From assembly GCA_003138815.1 (NCBI GenBank), contig PLHD01000052.1, forward strand, positions 1 to 40,515: a stretch of DNA of 40,515 bases. Direction: 5' to 3'. Below, piece by piece: positions 9,130-17,420 of the stretch. Under the pieces are notes generated by a model. It searched no databases. It had not been told where the DNA came from and saw only the letters and a program-made list of their open reading frames with translations. A program made the translations under genes and the position numbers. This DNA is from Acidimicrobiaceae bacterium (lineage in GTDB: Bacteria; Actinomycetota; Acidimicrobiia; Acidimicrobiales; RAAP-2). Each line of letters starts with the position of its first letter. The stretch's first letter is position 1.

Positions 9130-9572
9130 GACTTGAGGTACGGAGTCGGGCACCCGTGGAGCAGAGGCATGCCCCCTTGCGTGGCCATGGTCCGGATTCG
9201 CCAAGATTCTGTTCAAGAAGATAGGGATCTCGTGTATCGCCTGAGCGCTGGGCATGGGCCACGGCTGGTCGTGCGAGAGTCCGATCTCTGAAGTTCCTAG
9301 TTGCCAGCGATTTCCGGCGGCACTTACTCGGCGGGACTCTGATACGAACCAGCACCTTCTCGGTCTCGGTTCGACAATCTACAAACCTCCTCCGACCCTG
9401 TCTGACGAGTTCTGATCAACTAGACGCGCCTGGCAATTTGCCAAGTCTCATGGTGGTGTGAATTTGACCGTTACGTCGATTTGCGACAGTGGGAGACAGC
9501 GAAGGGCGGCAAATTGTGGCAAATTGTGTCAAAGCAACAACTCAACGTTTACTTGGGTCACGTAGGAGTTAA
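9130..9572. other. intergenic, no clear gene
   Basis: A minus-strand open frame runs through here but overlaps the preceding gene and looks like noise. The repeat-like GGCAAATTGTGGCAAATTGTG at about 9509-9530 (two copies of GGCAAATTGTG, 11-bp spacing) is the only structure I noticed. No RNA gene could be drawn. Confidence 0.3.
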
Positions 9573-9782
9573 ATGCAACGCTTTCAAGGTGGCGGCACGG
9601 GGAACGAATCTCGTTGGGGTGTCAAGCCGCTTTCACACGCCGCCAACTCAGTCATTCCCTTGGCGCCGGTCCAAGACACATTCTCCAATTGCGCGACGGC
9701 AGATAGCGACACCCCCGTGCCGGTTGAGTATGCCGTGCCCGACACCACATTGGAGAGCCCACGATGGGGGGCTACGAGGTGA
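9573..9782 (+). CDS. short hypothetical ORF, possibly the 5' half of the next gene
   Basis: 69 aa from ATG 9573, preceded at 4 bases by TAGGAG. No recognised domain. It ends 19 bases inside the next ORF. The junction contains a run of six G (9766-9771). One additional G would fuse this frame to the downstream one, giving a single protein of about 153 aa ending at 10033. Because one-base homopolymer losses recur in this window, fusion is a real alternative. Confidence 0.3.
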   Translation: MQRFQGGGTGNESRWGVKPLSHAANSVIPLAPVQDTFSNCATADSDTPVPVEYAVPDTTLESPRWGATR

Positions 9783-10033
9783 AGATTCTTGACTTTCCGC
9801 ATGGGCATCGACTTCATGTGCGAACATTCCACAGGCTCACCGTCGGGGGAATGAGCGAACTGCTTGCCGTCGATCAGCGGGACATGCCGGTTGACGAATT
9901 CGATGAATTCGCCGCTTGTGTTCGAGGCGATGGCGAGCGGAAGGCCAGCGCCGCTGAGGGCACCGCCGCGCCGACGGTCGTCCCCGCTGTTCTTGAGTCG
10001 AACACGTCCGAGCCGGCACTACGACTCAGATGA
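9764..10033 (+). CDS. hypothetical protein upstream of sulfurtransferase
   Basis: 89 aa, no recognised family. ATG 9764 lies 7 bases after GGAGAG, a good binding site, and its TGA overlaps the sulfurtransferase ATG (ATGA), so the two are probably translationally coupled. The N-terminal half is moderately structured (GGYEVKILDFPHGHRLHV), the C-terminal third is low-complexity Ala/Pro/Thr. Function unknown. Coupling suggests a role beside sulfur transfer. It may be the 3' part of a longer gene starting at 9573. Confidence 0.5.
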   Translation: MGGYEVKILDFPHGHRLHVRTFHRLTVGGMSELLAVDQRDMPVDEFDEFAACVRGDGERKASAAEGTAAPTVVPAVLESNTSEPALRLR

Positions 10034-10869
10034 TTGGTCCACTGATCTCGCCCGAGTCGCTCCTCGCCCGACTCGATGATCCTGAAATCGTGGTCCTGGA
10101 AGTGTCCTTTTACGAACCTGAGAAGGCTGCCTACTTCACGGGCCACATCCCCGGTGCTCGTTACGTCCACTGGAAGGACCTGCTCTGGCACGAGCTCAAC
10201 CGAGAGTTTCCTACCTCGGAGGTGATGGCTGAGCGGCTGGGTTCGCTGGGCGTGGGTGAAGACACGATGCTGGTCTTGGTGGGTGATCCGGTGCAGTTCG
10301 CCACCTACGCGTACTGGGTGTTGGCCATGACTGGGTTTGAGGCACAGTCCACCGTTCTCGATGGAGGCCGTGTCACGTGGGCGAACCACGGGAAGTCGAT
10401 GACCACTGATCTGCCGGTCGTCGAACCTCGCTCAGTTGCGCCCGGACCGGTCGATGCATCATGCCGGATCGGGCGTGACGACGTACTGGCCGGTCTCAAT
10501 AATCCAAGTCTGGTGCTCATCGATCTGCGCTCTGGCGAAGAGTACTCCGGCGAGCGGGTGGCACCGCTCAGCGCGCCTTTCGACCACGGCGCCGAACGAC
10601 GCGGCCACATTCCGGGCGCCCGCAACCTACCGATCGAGCGGCTCCTGAAGGATGACGGAACGTTCAAGGCGCCCGACGACTTGTGGGCGGAGTTCGCCGC
10701 GATCGGCATGGCAAACGGGCAGGAGGTGGTGACCTCCTGCCGGCTGGGTCACCGCGCTTCTCTCGGTTGGTTCGTGCTCACCCGCCTGCTCGGGAGGGAC
10801 CATGTGCGGGTCTACGACGGCTCATGGACCGAGTGGGGCTCGATAGTAGGATTCCCGGTTGAACGCTGA
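10030..10869 (+). CDS. two-domain sulfurtransferase (rhodanese / 3-mercaptopyruvate sulfurtransferase)
   Basis: 279 aa with two rhodanese domains, the N-terminal one inactive and the C-terminal one catalytic, as in SseA/CysA. Domain landmarks are YFTGHIPGARYVHW (about 37-50) and RRGHIPGARNLPIERLL (about 194). Catalytic Cys237 lies in TSCRLGHRAS. The loop CRLGHRA differs from CG[S/T]GVTA of mercaptopyruvate and CRxGxR of thiosulfate enzymes, and is closer to the thiosulfate type. It moves sulfane sulfur from thiosulfate or mercaptopyruvate to a thiol acceptor in the cytoplasm. It fits the persulfide theme, but I see no CsoR-type operator in front of it. Confidence 0.93.
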   Translation: MIGPLISPESLLARLDDPEIVVLEVSFYEPEKAAYFTGHIPGARYVHWKDLLWHELNREFPTSEVMAERLGSLGVGEDTMLVLVGDPVQFATYAYWVLAMTGFEAQSTVLDGGRVTWANHGKSMTTDLPVVEPRSVAPGPVDASCRIGRDDVLAGLNNPSLVLIDLRSGEEYSGERVAPLSAPFDHGAERRGHIPGARNLPIERLLKDDGTFKAPDDLWAEFAAIGMANGQEVVTSCRLGHRASLGWFVLTRLLGRDHVRVYDGSWTEWGSIVGFPVER

Positions 10870-10936
10870 GAAGCTGGTAGTTTGCCGCGGACTCGGCATG
10901 CCGGCGCGGGTCAGTGCCTTGGGCCGCTGACGGCCG

Positions 10937-11398
10937 TCAGGTACCGAAGTCATCGGGCATCCGAACGGCGACCACCTCACCACGCACGGTCAACACGCCA
11001 TCAGCCAACACGGTTGAAGCGATCGTCACCTTACGCCCGCGGATCTCTTCCACCCGCCCGCGAATCACTAGTTCCGGGCCGAGCGGCGTCGGCATAAGAT
11101 AGCGAACCTGCAACGACCCCGTGACGAAGCGAAACGACGGGAAGCTGTCCATCTCGCGCCTCTCGTCGCGGTACATCGCGGCGGCGGCGGTGCCCGTACT
11201 GTGGCAATCGATCAGCGAGGCCAACAGCCCGCCGTAGACAAGGCCCGGAACCGCCGTGTGAAAGGGCTGGGGCAAGAAGCGAGTCACACTCTCGTCGCCG
11301 TCCCAGAACGTTCTGATTCCGTAGCCATGTTCGTTCAGGTTGCCGCAGCCGTAGCAGTGCGAGAGATGTTCCGGGTAATAGTCCTGAAAGGCTTTCAT
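10937..11398 (-). CDS. hot-dog fold thioesterase (PaaI/YbgC-like)
   Basis: 153 aa. Hot-dog domain with VYGGLLASLIDCHSTGTA as the central helix and SLQVRYLMPTPLGPELVIRG as the following strand pair. An N-terminal HCYGCGNLNEHGYG motif with two Cys resembles a group of actinobacterial PaaI proteins. Predicted to hydrolyse an acyl- or aryl-CoA thioester; the substrate is unknown. Its ATG (11398) overlaps by 4 bp the TGA of a small upstream ORF at 11395-11666. Confidence 0.88.
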   Translation of the reverse strand: MKAFQDYYPEHLSHCYGCGNLNEHGYGIRTFWDGDESVTRFLPQPFHTAVPGLVYGGLLASLIDCHSTGTAAAAMYRDERREMDSFPSFRFVTGSLQVRYLMPTPLGPELVIRGRVEEIRGRKVTIASTVLADGVLTVRGEVVAVRMPDDFGT

Positions 11399-11666
11399 GC
11401 ATCGTCACCCATCGAATTGAATTCACGCGCATGGTACTCGACGTTGGAGAAGTGATTTCGCGCTCCAGGATCTCTTCTCCGTTGGCGGAGGCCCGCATGA
11501 GGGGTGGTTCATCGAGTGGGCGTGGGCCAGGTGTCGGCACTTCAACGCCATACCGGTCGCCGTACGACCAACCGGCATCGCGTTCCGCGAGGCGCAACAA
11601 CTCTGCCCGCCTTCGTAGGCCGCCAATAGCCTGGCGGGTCGGAGTCGTGCGACTAGCTGTGACCAT
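11395..11666 (-). CDS. small hypothetical protein, one frameshift, coupled to thioesterase
   Basis: From ATG 11666, six bases after GGAG: MVTASRTTPTRQAIGGLRR to SANGEEILERE. The frame must shift by one base near the AAA run (plus-strand TTT 11456-11458) and then reads HFSNVEYHAREFNSMGDDA, stopping at a TGA that overlaps the thioesterase ATG. The good binding site at one end and the overlap at the other support a real gene of about 90 aa. I recognise no family. Confidence 0.42.
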
Positions 11667-11981
11667 GCCCGACTCCAGGTGACGCCGGAGATCAGTATTT
11701 TGGCGAACCGAAGTCGGGTGGTCCGCTCTCGCGGCGTTTGGGTTCGCAGTGACGTCCCACGCATCGCCGAGACGAGTGGATCTCGCCACGACGGATCCGA
11801 GGAGTTCGGCGTACTTGATTGTGAATGAAGGGTTCGCGCGCGGTCTCGTTGCCGCTAACTTCACCGCGGGGTAGACGTTTCTTCATTGACGTCACAGTCG
11901 CGGACAGAGGCGGCCTCGCCACGAGGCCACCACGGGTGGCCGGGCCGTCGTACCCACGCCAGTGACGCCGCGGTGCTGGCG
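11667..11981. other. intergenic between MFS gene and small ORF
   Basis: Open frames here are extensions of neighbouring frames with no domain signal. No terminator hairpin with a T-tract was found after the MFS stop. Confidence 0.3.
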
Positions 11982-13487
11982 CTACGAGTCCCACCCCAGG
12001 GGCGCCTCGCCTACGGGAACGGCCCCGGGCACACTCTCCGGCTGCCCCACCGATTGCGGAGTTCGCACGACGAGCAGCGCTATCAAGAAGGCGATCAGCG
12101 AGCTCAGCGCGCCCACTCGCAGGGCCGCTTGGAAACCTTGCACTGTGGCGGCGAGTTGTGCCTTTACCAACATCGACGACGTCGCGTGGGTGGACGTGGC
12201 GAGTTGGTGATTTCGCACGGTTGCCGCAACGGTCACCAGGACTGCCAGTCCGAGGGAGCCGCCTATCTGCTGGCTCGTGTTTAACAACGACGAAGCGAGG
12301 CCCTGCTCGTGGTTGCGCACCGACGACACGGCGTTCAACGTGAGGGGGACAATGGAGAGCCCCATGCCCAAGCCAAAGGTGGCGAGCGGTCCGAGGACGT
12401 GCCAATACGACGAGGTTGGAGTCAGAAACGATGCCCAAAGGATGCCCACCGCCACCATCAGCGGCCCGGTCGTCAGAAAGACCCGTACTCCGAACCTCCT
12501 AATCCTGTGAGACAGGAAGATGCTGGTTGAGGCGACCATCACCGGGACCGGGAGATACGAGACACCGGCTTGCAGCGAACTGTAGTGCATCTCCTCTTGC
12601 AGGAACTGAGTCAAGAAGAACAACAGTGACAGCATCGACGCACCGATCAACATCATGATGGCGTAGCCACCGGCACGGTTTCGGTGGCGCAAGAAGCTCA
12701 GCGGAATCAGGGGTTGGGACACGCGCTGCTCAATGAGCGCGAACACCGCCAGCAACAACGCCGCGGCACCAAAGGACAAGAGTGTCGTGGTAGCCGTCCA
12801 CCCCGCCGTCGGCGCGTGGACGAGTCCGTAGACCAAAAAGGCCACGCCGCTCGAGGCGGTTATGGCACCGGGGATATCAAGGCGTCCACCGTGACCGTCG
12901 ACCTTCGGTAGCACGAAGGGCGTCGCGGTCATTACCAGGAGTCCGATCGGGACGTTGACGAAGAAGACCCATCGCCACGACGCCCACTCGACGAGGGCAC
13001 CACCCAAGATGAGGCCCAGGGCGCCGCCGGCCGCCGTCATGCTGGCGTAGACGGCCATTGCCCGGTTTCTGGCCGAACCCTCGGGGAATGTGACGGCAAT
13101 CAGCGCGAGGGCCGTGGGTGACGCGATGGCGGCGCCAACGCCTTGAACGGCACGAGCCGTCACTAGCAACAACTGGGTCGTGGCGAGACCACCCGCGAGC
13201 GAGGCCAGCGCGAACAGCGTGATGCCGACGAAGAACATTCGACGTCGGCCCAGGATGTCACCCGCTCGCCCCCCCAGTAAGAGCAAACCACCAAAGACCA
13301 GCACGTAGGCATCGATGACCCACGTCAGATTCGTCGTCGAGAAATGCAGGCTGTGCTGAATCGACGGTAGGGCCACGTTGGTGATTGTCAAGTCGAGCAT
13401 GACCATCAACTGAGCGGCCGCAATGACGGCGAGAGCGAGGTCGCGACGCTCGCGCGTTGAACGGTCCGTGCTGGTGAGGGGGTTCAC
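11982..13487 (-). CDS. MFS drug/proton antiporter, DHA2 (EmrB/QacA) family
   Basis: 501 aa, about 14 transmembrane helices, the DHA2 pattern. First helix LALAVIAAAQLMVMLDLTI with the family motif LDLTITNVALPSI. Motif A is GGRAGDILGRRRMFFVG; motif C is near AAGGALGLILGGALVEW. It should export small molecules using the proton gradient. Its GTG start overlaps the methyltransferase stop by 4 bp (GTGA). It is the last gene of a minus-strand series MMPL, CstR-like regulator, methyltransferase, MFS. Confidence 0.95.
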   Translation of the reverse strand: MNPLTSTDRSTRERRDLALAVIAAAQLMVMLDLTITNVALPSIQHSLHFSTTNLTWVIDAYVLVFGGLLLLGGRAGDILGRRRMFFVGITLFALASLAGGLATTQLLLVTARAVQGVGAAIASPTALALIAVTFPEGSARNRAMAVYASMTAAGGALGLILGGALVEWASWRWVFFVNVPIGLLVMTATPFVLPKVDGHGGRLDIPGAITASSGVAFLVYGLVHAPTAGWTATTTLLSFGAAALLLAVFALIEQRVSQPLIPLSFLRHRNRAGGYAIMMLIGASMLSLLFFLTQFLQEEMHYSSLQAGVSYLPVPVMVASTSIFLSHRIRRFGVRVFLTTGPLMVAVGILWASFLTPTSSYWHVLGPLATFGLGMGLSIVPLTLNAVSSVRNHEQGLASSLLNTSQQIGGSLGLAVLVTVAATVRNHQLATSTHATSSMLVKAQLAATVQGFQAALRVGALSSLIAFLIALLVVRTPQSVGQPESVPGAVPVGEAPLGWDS

Positions 13488-14125
13488 CGTCCGACTCCAT
13501 CCTCTCGATTATTCTTTACGGCCCACAGCAGCATCGAAACATCCGGTGCCTCGCCGTCGTCGGAAGTGGTCTCGCGACGCTCCAGCGTTACAATTGAGAA
13601 CCCGTCGAAGCGGTCACGAAAGAGTGACTCCTCGAAGAGGCGCTCGCGCGAGGGCGGACCGGATCGCCCGAGCGCGTCGACGTGGTGACCGATGATGTAA
13701 AGGTGGCCGCCCGTCGCCACGGCCGCGCCGGCGCGATCGAAGACGACGTCCCGCAGTTCGGGAGCGGGGTGGATATTGGCGATGACTACGAGGTCGTAGT
13801 ACCCGGGAGCCGGTTGGTAGGAGGCGAGGTTCACCTGCTCGGTGGTGAACCGCAGACCCTCGCGAGCGGCTTGGTCGGTGGCCATCTGGAGCCCAACTTT
13901 CGATGCGTCAACTCCCGTCACCTCCCAACCCTGGCGGGCCAGCCACAGGCTGTTTCGCCCGGTTCCGCAGCCGAGGTCCAACGCCCGACCCGGAGTCAAC
14001 GGGGCCACTTTCTCGACCAGACTCACGTCCGGTACGCGTGACCATCCCAGCGACGCGTAGCGCTGATCCCACGTCGCTCCCGGCCCTTGATCCGTCCGAT
14101 TCTCCTTCGCAGCACCTCTTTTCAT
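13484..14125 (-). CDS. class I SAM-dependent methyltransferase (TehB-like)
   Basis: 213 aa. Motif I is ALDLGCGTGRNSLWLARQG (about 52-70) and the acidic ribose-binding strand is VTGVDASKVGL. The shape is that of TehB/thiopurine-type methyltransferases, which act on small molecules including chalcogen compounds. The start is 6 bp after the CstR-like stop and the end overlaps the MFS start, so it is co-transcribed with both. I infer methylation of a small, perhaps sulfur- or chalcogen-containing, compound before export. The real substrate is unknown. Confidence 0.9.
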   Translation of the reverse strand: MKRGAAKENRTDQGPGATWDQRYASLGWSRVPDVSLVEKVAPLTPGRALDLGCGTGRNSLWLARQGWEVTGVDASKVGLQMATDQAAREGLRFTTEQVNLASYQPAPGYYDLVVIANIHPAPELRDVVFDRAGAAVATGGHLYIIGHHVDALGRSGPPSRERLFEESLFRDRFDGFSIVTLERRETTSDDGEAPDVSMLLWAVKNNREDGVGR

Positions 14126-14130
14126 CTCGG

Positions 14131-14418
14131 TTAAGCCAGGCTAAGAAAGAGTTTCTGCAATTTCTGAGTTATTTCGTCACTGTTGATTTCTGGGTCAATG
14201 ATGCATTCCTTGAGGCTGGCCGAAATGAGCGTGAAGGCCGCTGTGTTCACCGCTTTACCAACAGCCGCCATCTGCGTGACAATGTCCTCGCACGAACGTC
14301 CTTCTTCGAGCATCCGCACTATGGCACCCATCTGGCCGTGAGCGCGCTTAATCCGTTTGGTTATTGCCGCCAACTGCTCCTCGTCTCGTAGGACGTGTGA
14401 GGTCTTCTTCGTAGTCAT
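14131..14418 (-). CDS. CsoR-family repressor, CstR-like (C-S-C)
   Basis: 95-aa DUF156 helix bundle. The position matching CsoR Cys36 is Cys43 and that matching Cys65 is Cys72, while the copper-binding His is Ser68. Two Cys 29 residues apart without His is the pattern of CstR of Staphylococcus aureus (Cys31/Cys60), which senses persulfides by forming a polysulfur cross-link. Start ATG 14418 after AAGGAGAGGGA is secure. It follows the MMPL gene by 61 bp and precedes the methyltransferase by 5, so it probably belongs to the operon driven from the operator at 16662 and would repress it. A paralogue at 26262 shares most of the core. Confidence 0.9.
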   Translation of the reverse strand: MTTKKTSHVLRDEEQLAAITKRIKRAHGQMGAIVRMLEEGRSCEDIVTQMAAVGKAVNTAAFTLISASLKECIIDPEINSDEITQKLQKLFLSLA

Positions 14419-14479
14419 TCCCTCTCCTTCATTGAGGCGCCGGTTGCTTCATGTTAGGTATCTCCCAGGGCACGGGGAC

Positions 14480-16648
14480 TCATCCGTGTGCGAAGTTGAC
14501 TTTTGGCAGGAGTCTGTCGAGCCAGGTGGGCAACCACCATGCGGCACGACCAGTCAGGCGCAGGAGCACCGGTACGAGCACCAATCGCACCAGGAATGCG
14601 TCGAGGAACACCGCCACACCAAGGATGATTCCCATTTCCTTCGGGGGAAGGGGACCCGAGAGCGCAAAGGTGAAGAACACCGCAATCATCACGGCCGCCG
14701 CCGAGAAGATGACTCGACCGGAATGGGCAATCCCATTGACCATGGCGTCCTTCGGGTCACCACTGAGTTCGTAGTGCTCTTTCGCACTCGAGAGAAGAAA
14801 GACCGTGTAGTCCATGGAGATGGCGAAGATCATGGCAAAGAAGAATACCGGACCCCACGCGTCAAGGAACCCTTGGGGCACGAAGCCGAGGAGTGCATGA
14901 CCATCGCCATTTTGAAAGACGAGACGAGCAACGCCAAACGCACCTCCGGTCGCGAGCAGGCTGGTGAGGACGCCGATCGCGGCAATGAGCAGCGCACGGA
15001 GTGCGATGACGAGCAGTAGGAAGCCGAGCAACAGCACGAGACCAATCACGACGGGGGTCTTGGACGACAGCGCCGCCTGGAGGTCGTAGTTCTCCGCCGG
15101 CGCACCTCCCACGAGGCTCCCCTTGGGCAGCTCGAGGCGCAGACGTTGGATGGTCGTGCCGAGCACCGGACTCGACGGGTCAACGTTGGGGATGGCCCCC
15201 ATCATTGCAAGGTTCGAACCATCCTTTGAGTACTGCACTGGCGTGACACCCGCCAGACCCTTGTCGTGGTTCAAGACAGTCTGTGCGGCGGTCACTTCGC
15301 TCGCGCGCACAATCACCTGAAGTTGGCCGGGTGCGCCGGCGCCGAAGGCCTTCTGCACTTCTTCGTAGCCGATTCGTGACGATGCCGAAGGTGGGACGAC
15401 TTTGATCGATGGCATCGCAGTCTTGAGTCCAAGGACCGGGATGGCCAGAGCGATGAGGGCGATCAATACGGCCGCGCCGAAGATCAGCGGGCGCCGCCAC
15501 AAGAGTTCACCCCATTTGGCGAAGCGCTTTGAACGGTGCTCGCCAGCGTGCACCCATGGCAGGGACCACGAGTCAACTCGGTCACCCAGGTGCCCTAATA
15601 CCGCGGGCAGCAAGGTGAGCGACGCCGCCAGCACGAACGCCACGGCCAGCATGATGCCACCAGCCATTGACCGGAACGCTGGTGAAGGGACAACCATGAC
15701 GCTGGAGAGCGAAATAAGAACGGTAACGCCTGAGAAGAGCACGGCCTTACCGGCTGAGTCCATGGTCTCGGACACCGAATGCCTGACGTCTCGGTTTCGA
15801 CCGAAGTGCGCACCGCGAAAACGCACCACTATGAACAGCGCGTAGTCGATGCCCAAAGCCAAGGCGAACATCAAGGCGAAGTTCATGGCCCAAATTGAGA
15901 TGGGGGTGATCTTCGTCAACAGATCCAACATTCCCGCGGCGCTCAACAGGCCCGCCATGGTGAGCAACAGGGGAAGGCCCGCCGCGACCAGCGAACCAAA
16001 AGCGAGCACCAGGATCGCCAACGTCACTGGCCAGGAGAACATCTCGGACCTCATCATGGCCGTGCGGTTCGCCGTGTTGAAGTCTGACCAGAGCACCGAC
16101 GCGCCGGTCGCAGTCACGGTGATTCCCTTGGAGCCCAGGGCAGCCAGAGGCGCCTTCAGCGCATCGGCCGCGCGAACCATCGTGTTGGGGTCAGCGCCAG
16201 CCCCGCCGAGCACGATGGCAGTCTTGTCATTACGGCTGATGGAAATGCCCGGTACCGGAGTCACAACCTCACTGATGTCTGAATCCTCCTTCAGCATCTT
16301 CTCAACGTTGTGAATTGTGGAAACTGCGGCAGGGCTCGTGAGCGAGGAACTCGACTGGATCACCACTTCGATTGCCGAACTGGCCTGGCCACCAAAGTCC
16401 TTTTGAGCCAACTGCCTCACCGCCACGGACTGCGATCCGTCGGCCTGCCAGCCGGCACCGCTCAATGCTTTTTCAACATTGGGGGCAAAAATACCTAACA
16501 CCACAACGATGAGAAGCCAGGTGAGAAAGACGCGACGCTTGTGCGCGACGGACCAGGCGCCAAGCCTGCCGAGTATCCCGGGCGTTGGCTCAGGATCATT
16601 GATGAGGTCGTTGTTGGGCGTGAGCAGAGGTGCTTTGGCAAAGGTCAT
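14480..16648 (-). CDS. MMPL-family (RND) transporter
   Basis: 722 aa with two repeats, each one transmembrane helix, an extracytoplasmic domain and a five-helix block (about 200-360 and 530-710). This is the MmpL/YdfJ shape; such proteins export lipids, siderophores or drugs. Examples of family signatures are FALMFALALGIDYALFIV and FFAMIFAISMDYTVFLLSSA. The ATG lies only 13 bp from the operator palindrome at 16662 and has no Shine-Dalgarno, so a leaderless transcript from the TATATA overlapping that operator is likely. First gene of the MMPL, regulator, methyltransferase, MFS series. The operator suggests its substrate is tied to persulfide or metal stress. Confidence 0.93.
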   Translation of the reverse strand: MTFAKAPLLTPNNDLINDPEPTPGILGRLGAWSVAHKRRVFLTWLLIVVVLGIFAPNVEKALSGAGWQADGSQSVAVRQLAQKDFGGQASSAIEVVIQSSSSLTSPAAVSTIHNVEKMLKEDSDISEVVTPVPGISISRNDKTAIVLGGAGADPNTMVRAADALKAPLAALGSKGITVTATGASVLWSDFNTANRTAMMRSEMFSWPVTLAILVLAFGSLVAAGLPLLLTMAGLLSAAGMLDLLTKITPISIWAMNFALMFALALGIDYALFIVVRFRGAHFGRNRDVRHSVSETMDSAGKAVLFSGVTVLISLSSVMVVPSPAFRSMAGGIMLAVAFVLAASLTLLPAVLGHLGDRVDSWSLPWVHAGEHRSKRFAKWGELLWRRPLIFGAAVLIALIALAIPVLGLKTAMPSIKVVPPSASSRIGYEEVQKAFGAGAPGQLQVIVRASEVTAAQTVLNHDKGLAGVTPVQYSKDGSNLAMMGAIPNVDPSSPVLGTTIQRLRLELPKGSLVGGAPAENYDLQAALSSKTPVVIGLVLLLGFLLLVIALRALLIAAIGVLTSLLATGGAFGVARLVFQNGDGHALLGFVPQGFLDAWGPVFFFAMIFAISMDYTVFLLSSAKEHYELSGDPKDAMVNGIAHSGRVIFSAAAVMIAVFFTFALSGPLPPKEMGIILGVAVFLDAFLVRLVLVPVLLRLTGRAAWWLPTWLDRLLPKVNFAHG

Positions 16649-16661
16649 CCGTGCAGTCTAT

Positions 16662-16677
16662 ATACCCCGGAGGGTAT
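16662..16677. promoter_or_regulatory. ATACCC-N4-GGGTAT operator, MMPL operon
   Basis: ATACCCCGGAGGGTAT, a perfect 6+6 palindrome, directly upstream of the MMPL start. The minus-strand reading GGGTATATAGACT offers a -10 box overlapping the site, so binding would block the promoter. It matches three other sites in the window in arm sequence and 4-base spacing. Confidence 0.75.
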
Positions 16678-17420
16678 TCATGCACCGAGGCAAACCCGAT
16701 TCACACCACTTGTGCCGTGCGACACCAACCGACAGTAGAGAGGGAAGGTAGTCAAGGAGTTTGACTGAACATTAACGAATAACAGGAGTTTGGTGCCCTG
16801 CTCCTGGCGTCTCCAAGTCGCGGTTGGCGGCCCGGGCACTGAAAATCGAACCCGGGATCTCAAGTTAGAGCCCTGCTAGCGACGCTCAATGGGCCTGGAA
16901 GGACGTTTCCAATACTACGTTCCTCGACCTGGTCTCACCGTATGCACACGGACACGTACCTCAGCGAAGACGGTGCCTGAGTAGTGCTGGGCGGTCAAGG
17001 AACATGGAGTAGAGGTTTCTCCCCCACTTCTTTTGCCGAGCCAACGAGACGTTCTGCCCGCTCTCGATATCGAAAGGGACTCGTGGCCAACCTTTTCCTT
17101 AGCTGCGGCGCGGAGGAACTACGTGCGCAGACCAAGAGTTCGGCCAGTGCCGCGGTCTTTGGCACATCGCGCGCCAGTAAGCGCGGCCACGCTACATCGC
17201 GATGGTCCAGTCCGTCTTCTGCAACGCGGTAGCAAATCCCGCCCCGACCATCCCTTGACCATATGGGACGTGACTCGCACGCCTGGGGGAGTGCCCCCAG
17301 AAGAGGTCTTGGTGTGTTCGAACTTGTGCAACGCCGCCCTACTCGCCGTACATGCTCAGTTCCGTCTCGAAGTCCGAAGGACCCGACTCAATGGTGGTAG
17401 TCGTGGTCGTACTTGCCCCC
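16678..17420. other. long intergenic region with hairpin and tRNA-like scrap
   Basis: About 740 bases without a supported gene. The minus strand near 16870-16825 contains GGGTTCGATTTTCAG, recalling a tRNA T-arm, but the stem does not pair, so it is at most a relic. A perfect 7-bp hairpin (CTGGGGG/CCCCCAG, loop AGTG) lies at 17283-17300. Short plus-strand frames lack domain content. Confidence 0.35.
17283..17300 (-). terminator. GC hairpin downstream of the M24 gene
   Basis: Inverted repeat CTGGGGG-AGTG-CCCCCAG, 120 bp after the M24 stop. Stable stem but no T-tract, as is common for actinobacterial terminators. It could instead be incidental. Confidence 0.35.

Noticed and set aside
16820-16880. 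tRNA T-arm-like GGGTTCGATTTTCAG on the minus strand
   Set aside because: No 5-bp T-stem and no matching acceptor. The CCCGGG repeats give another, simpler hairpin.
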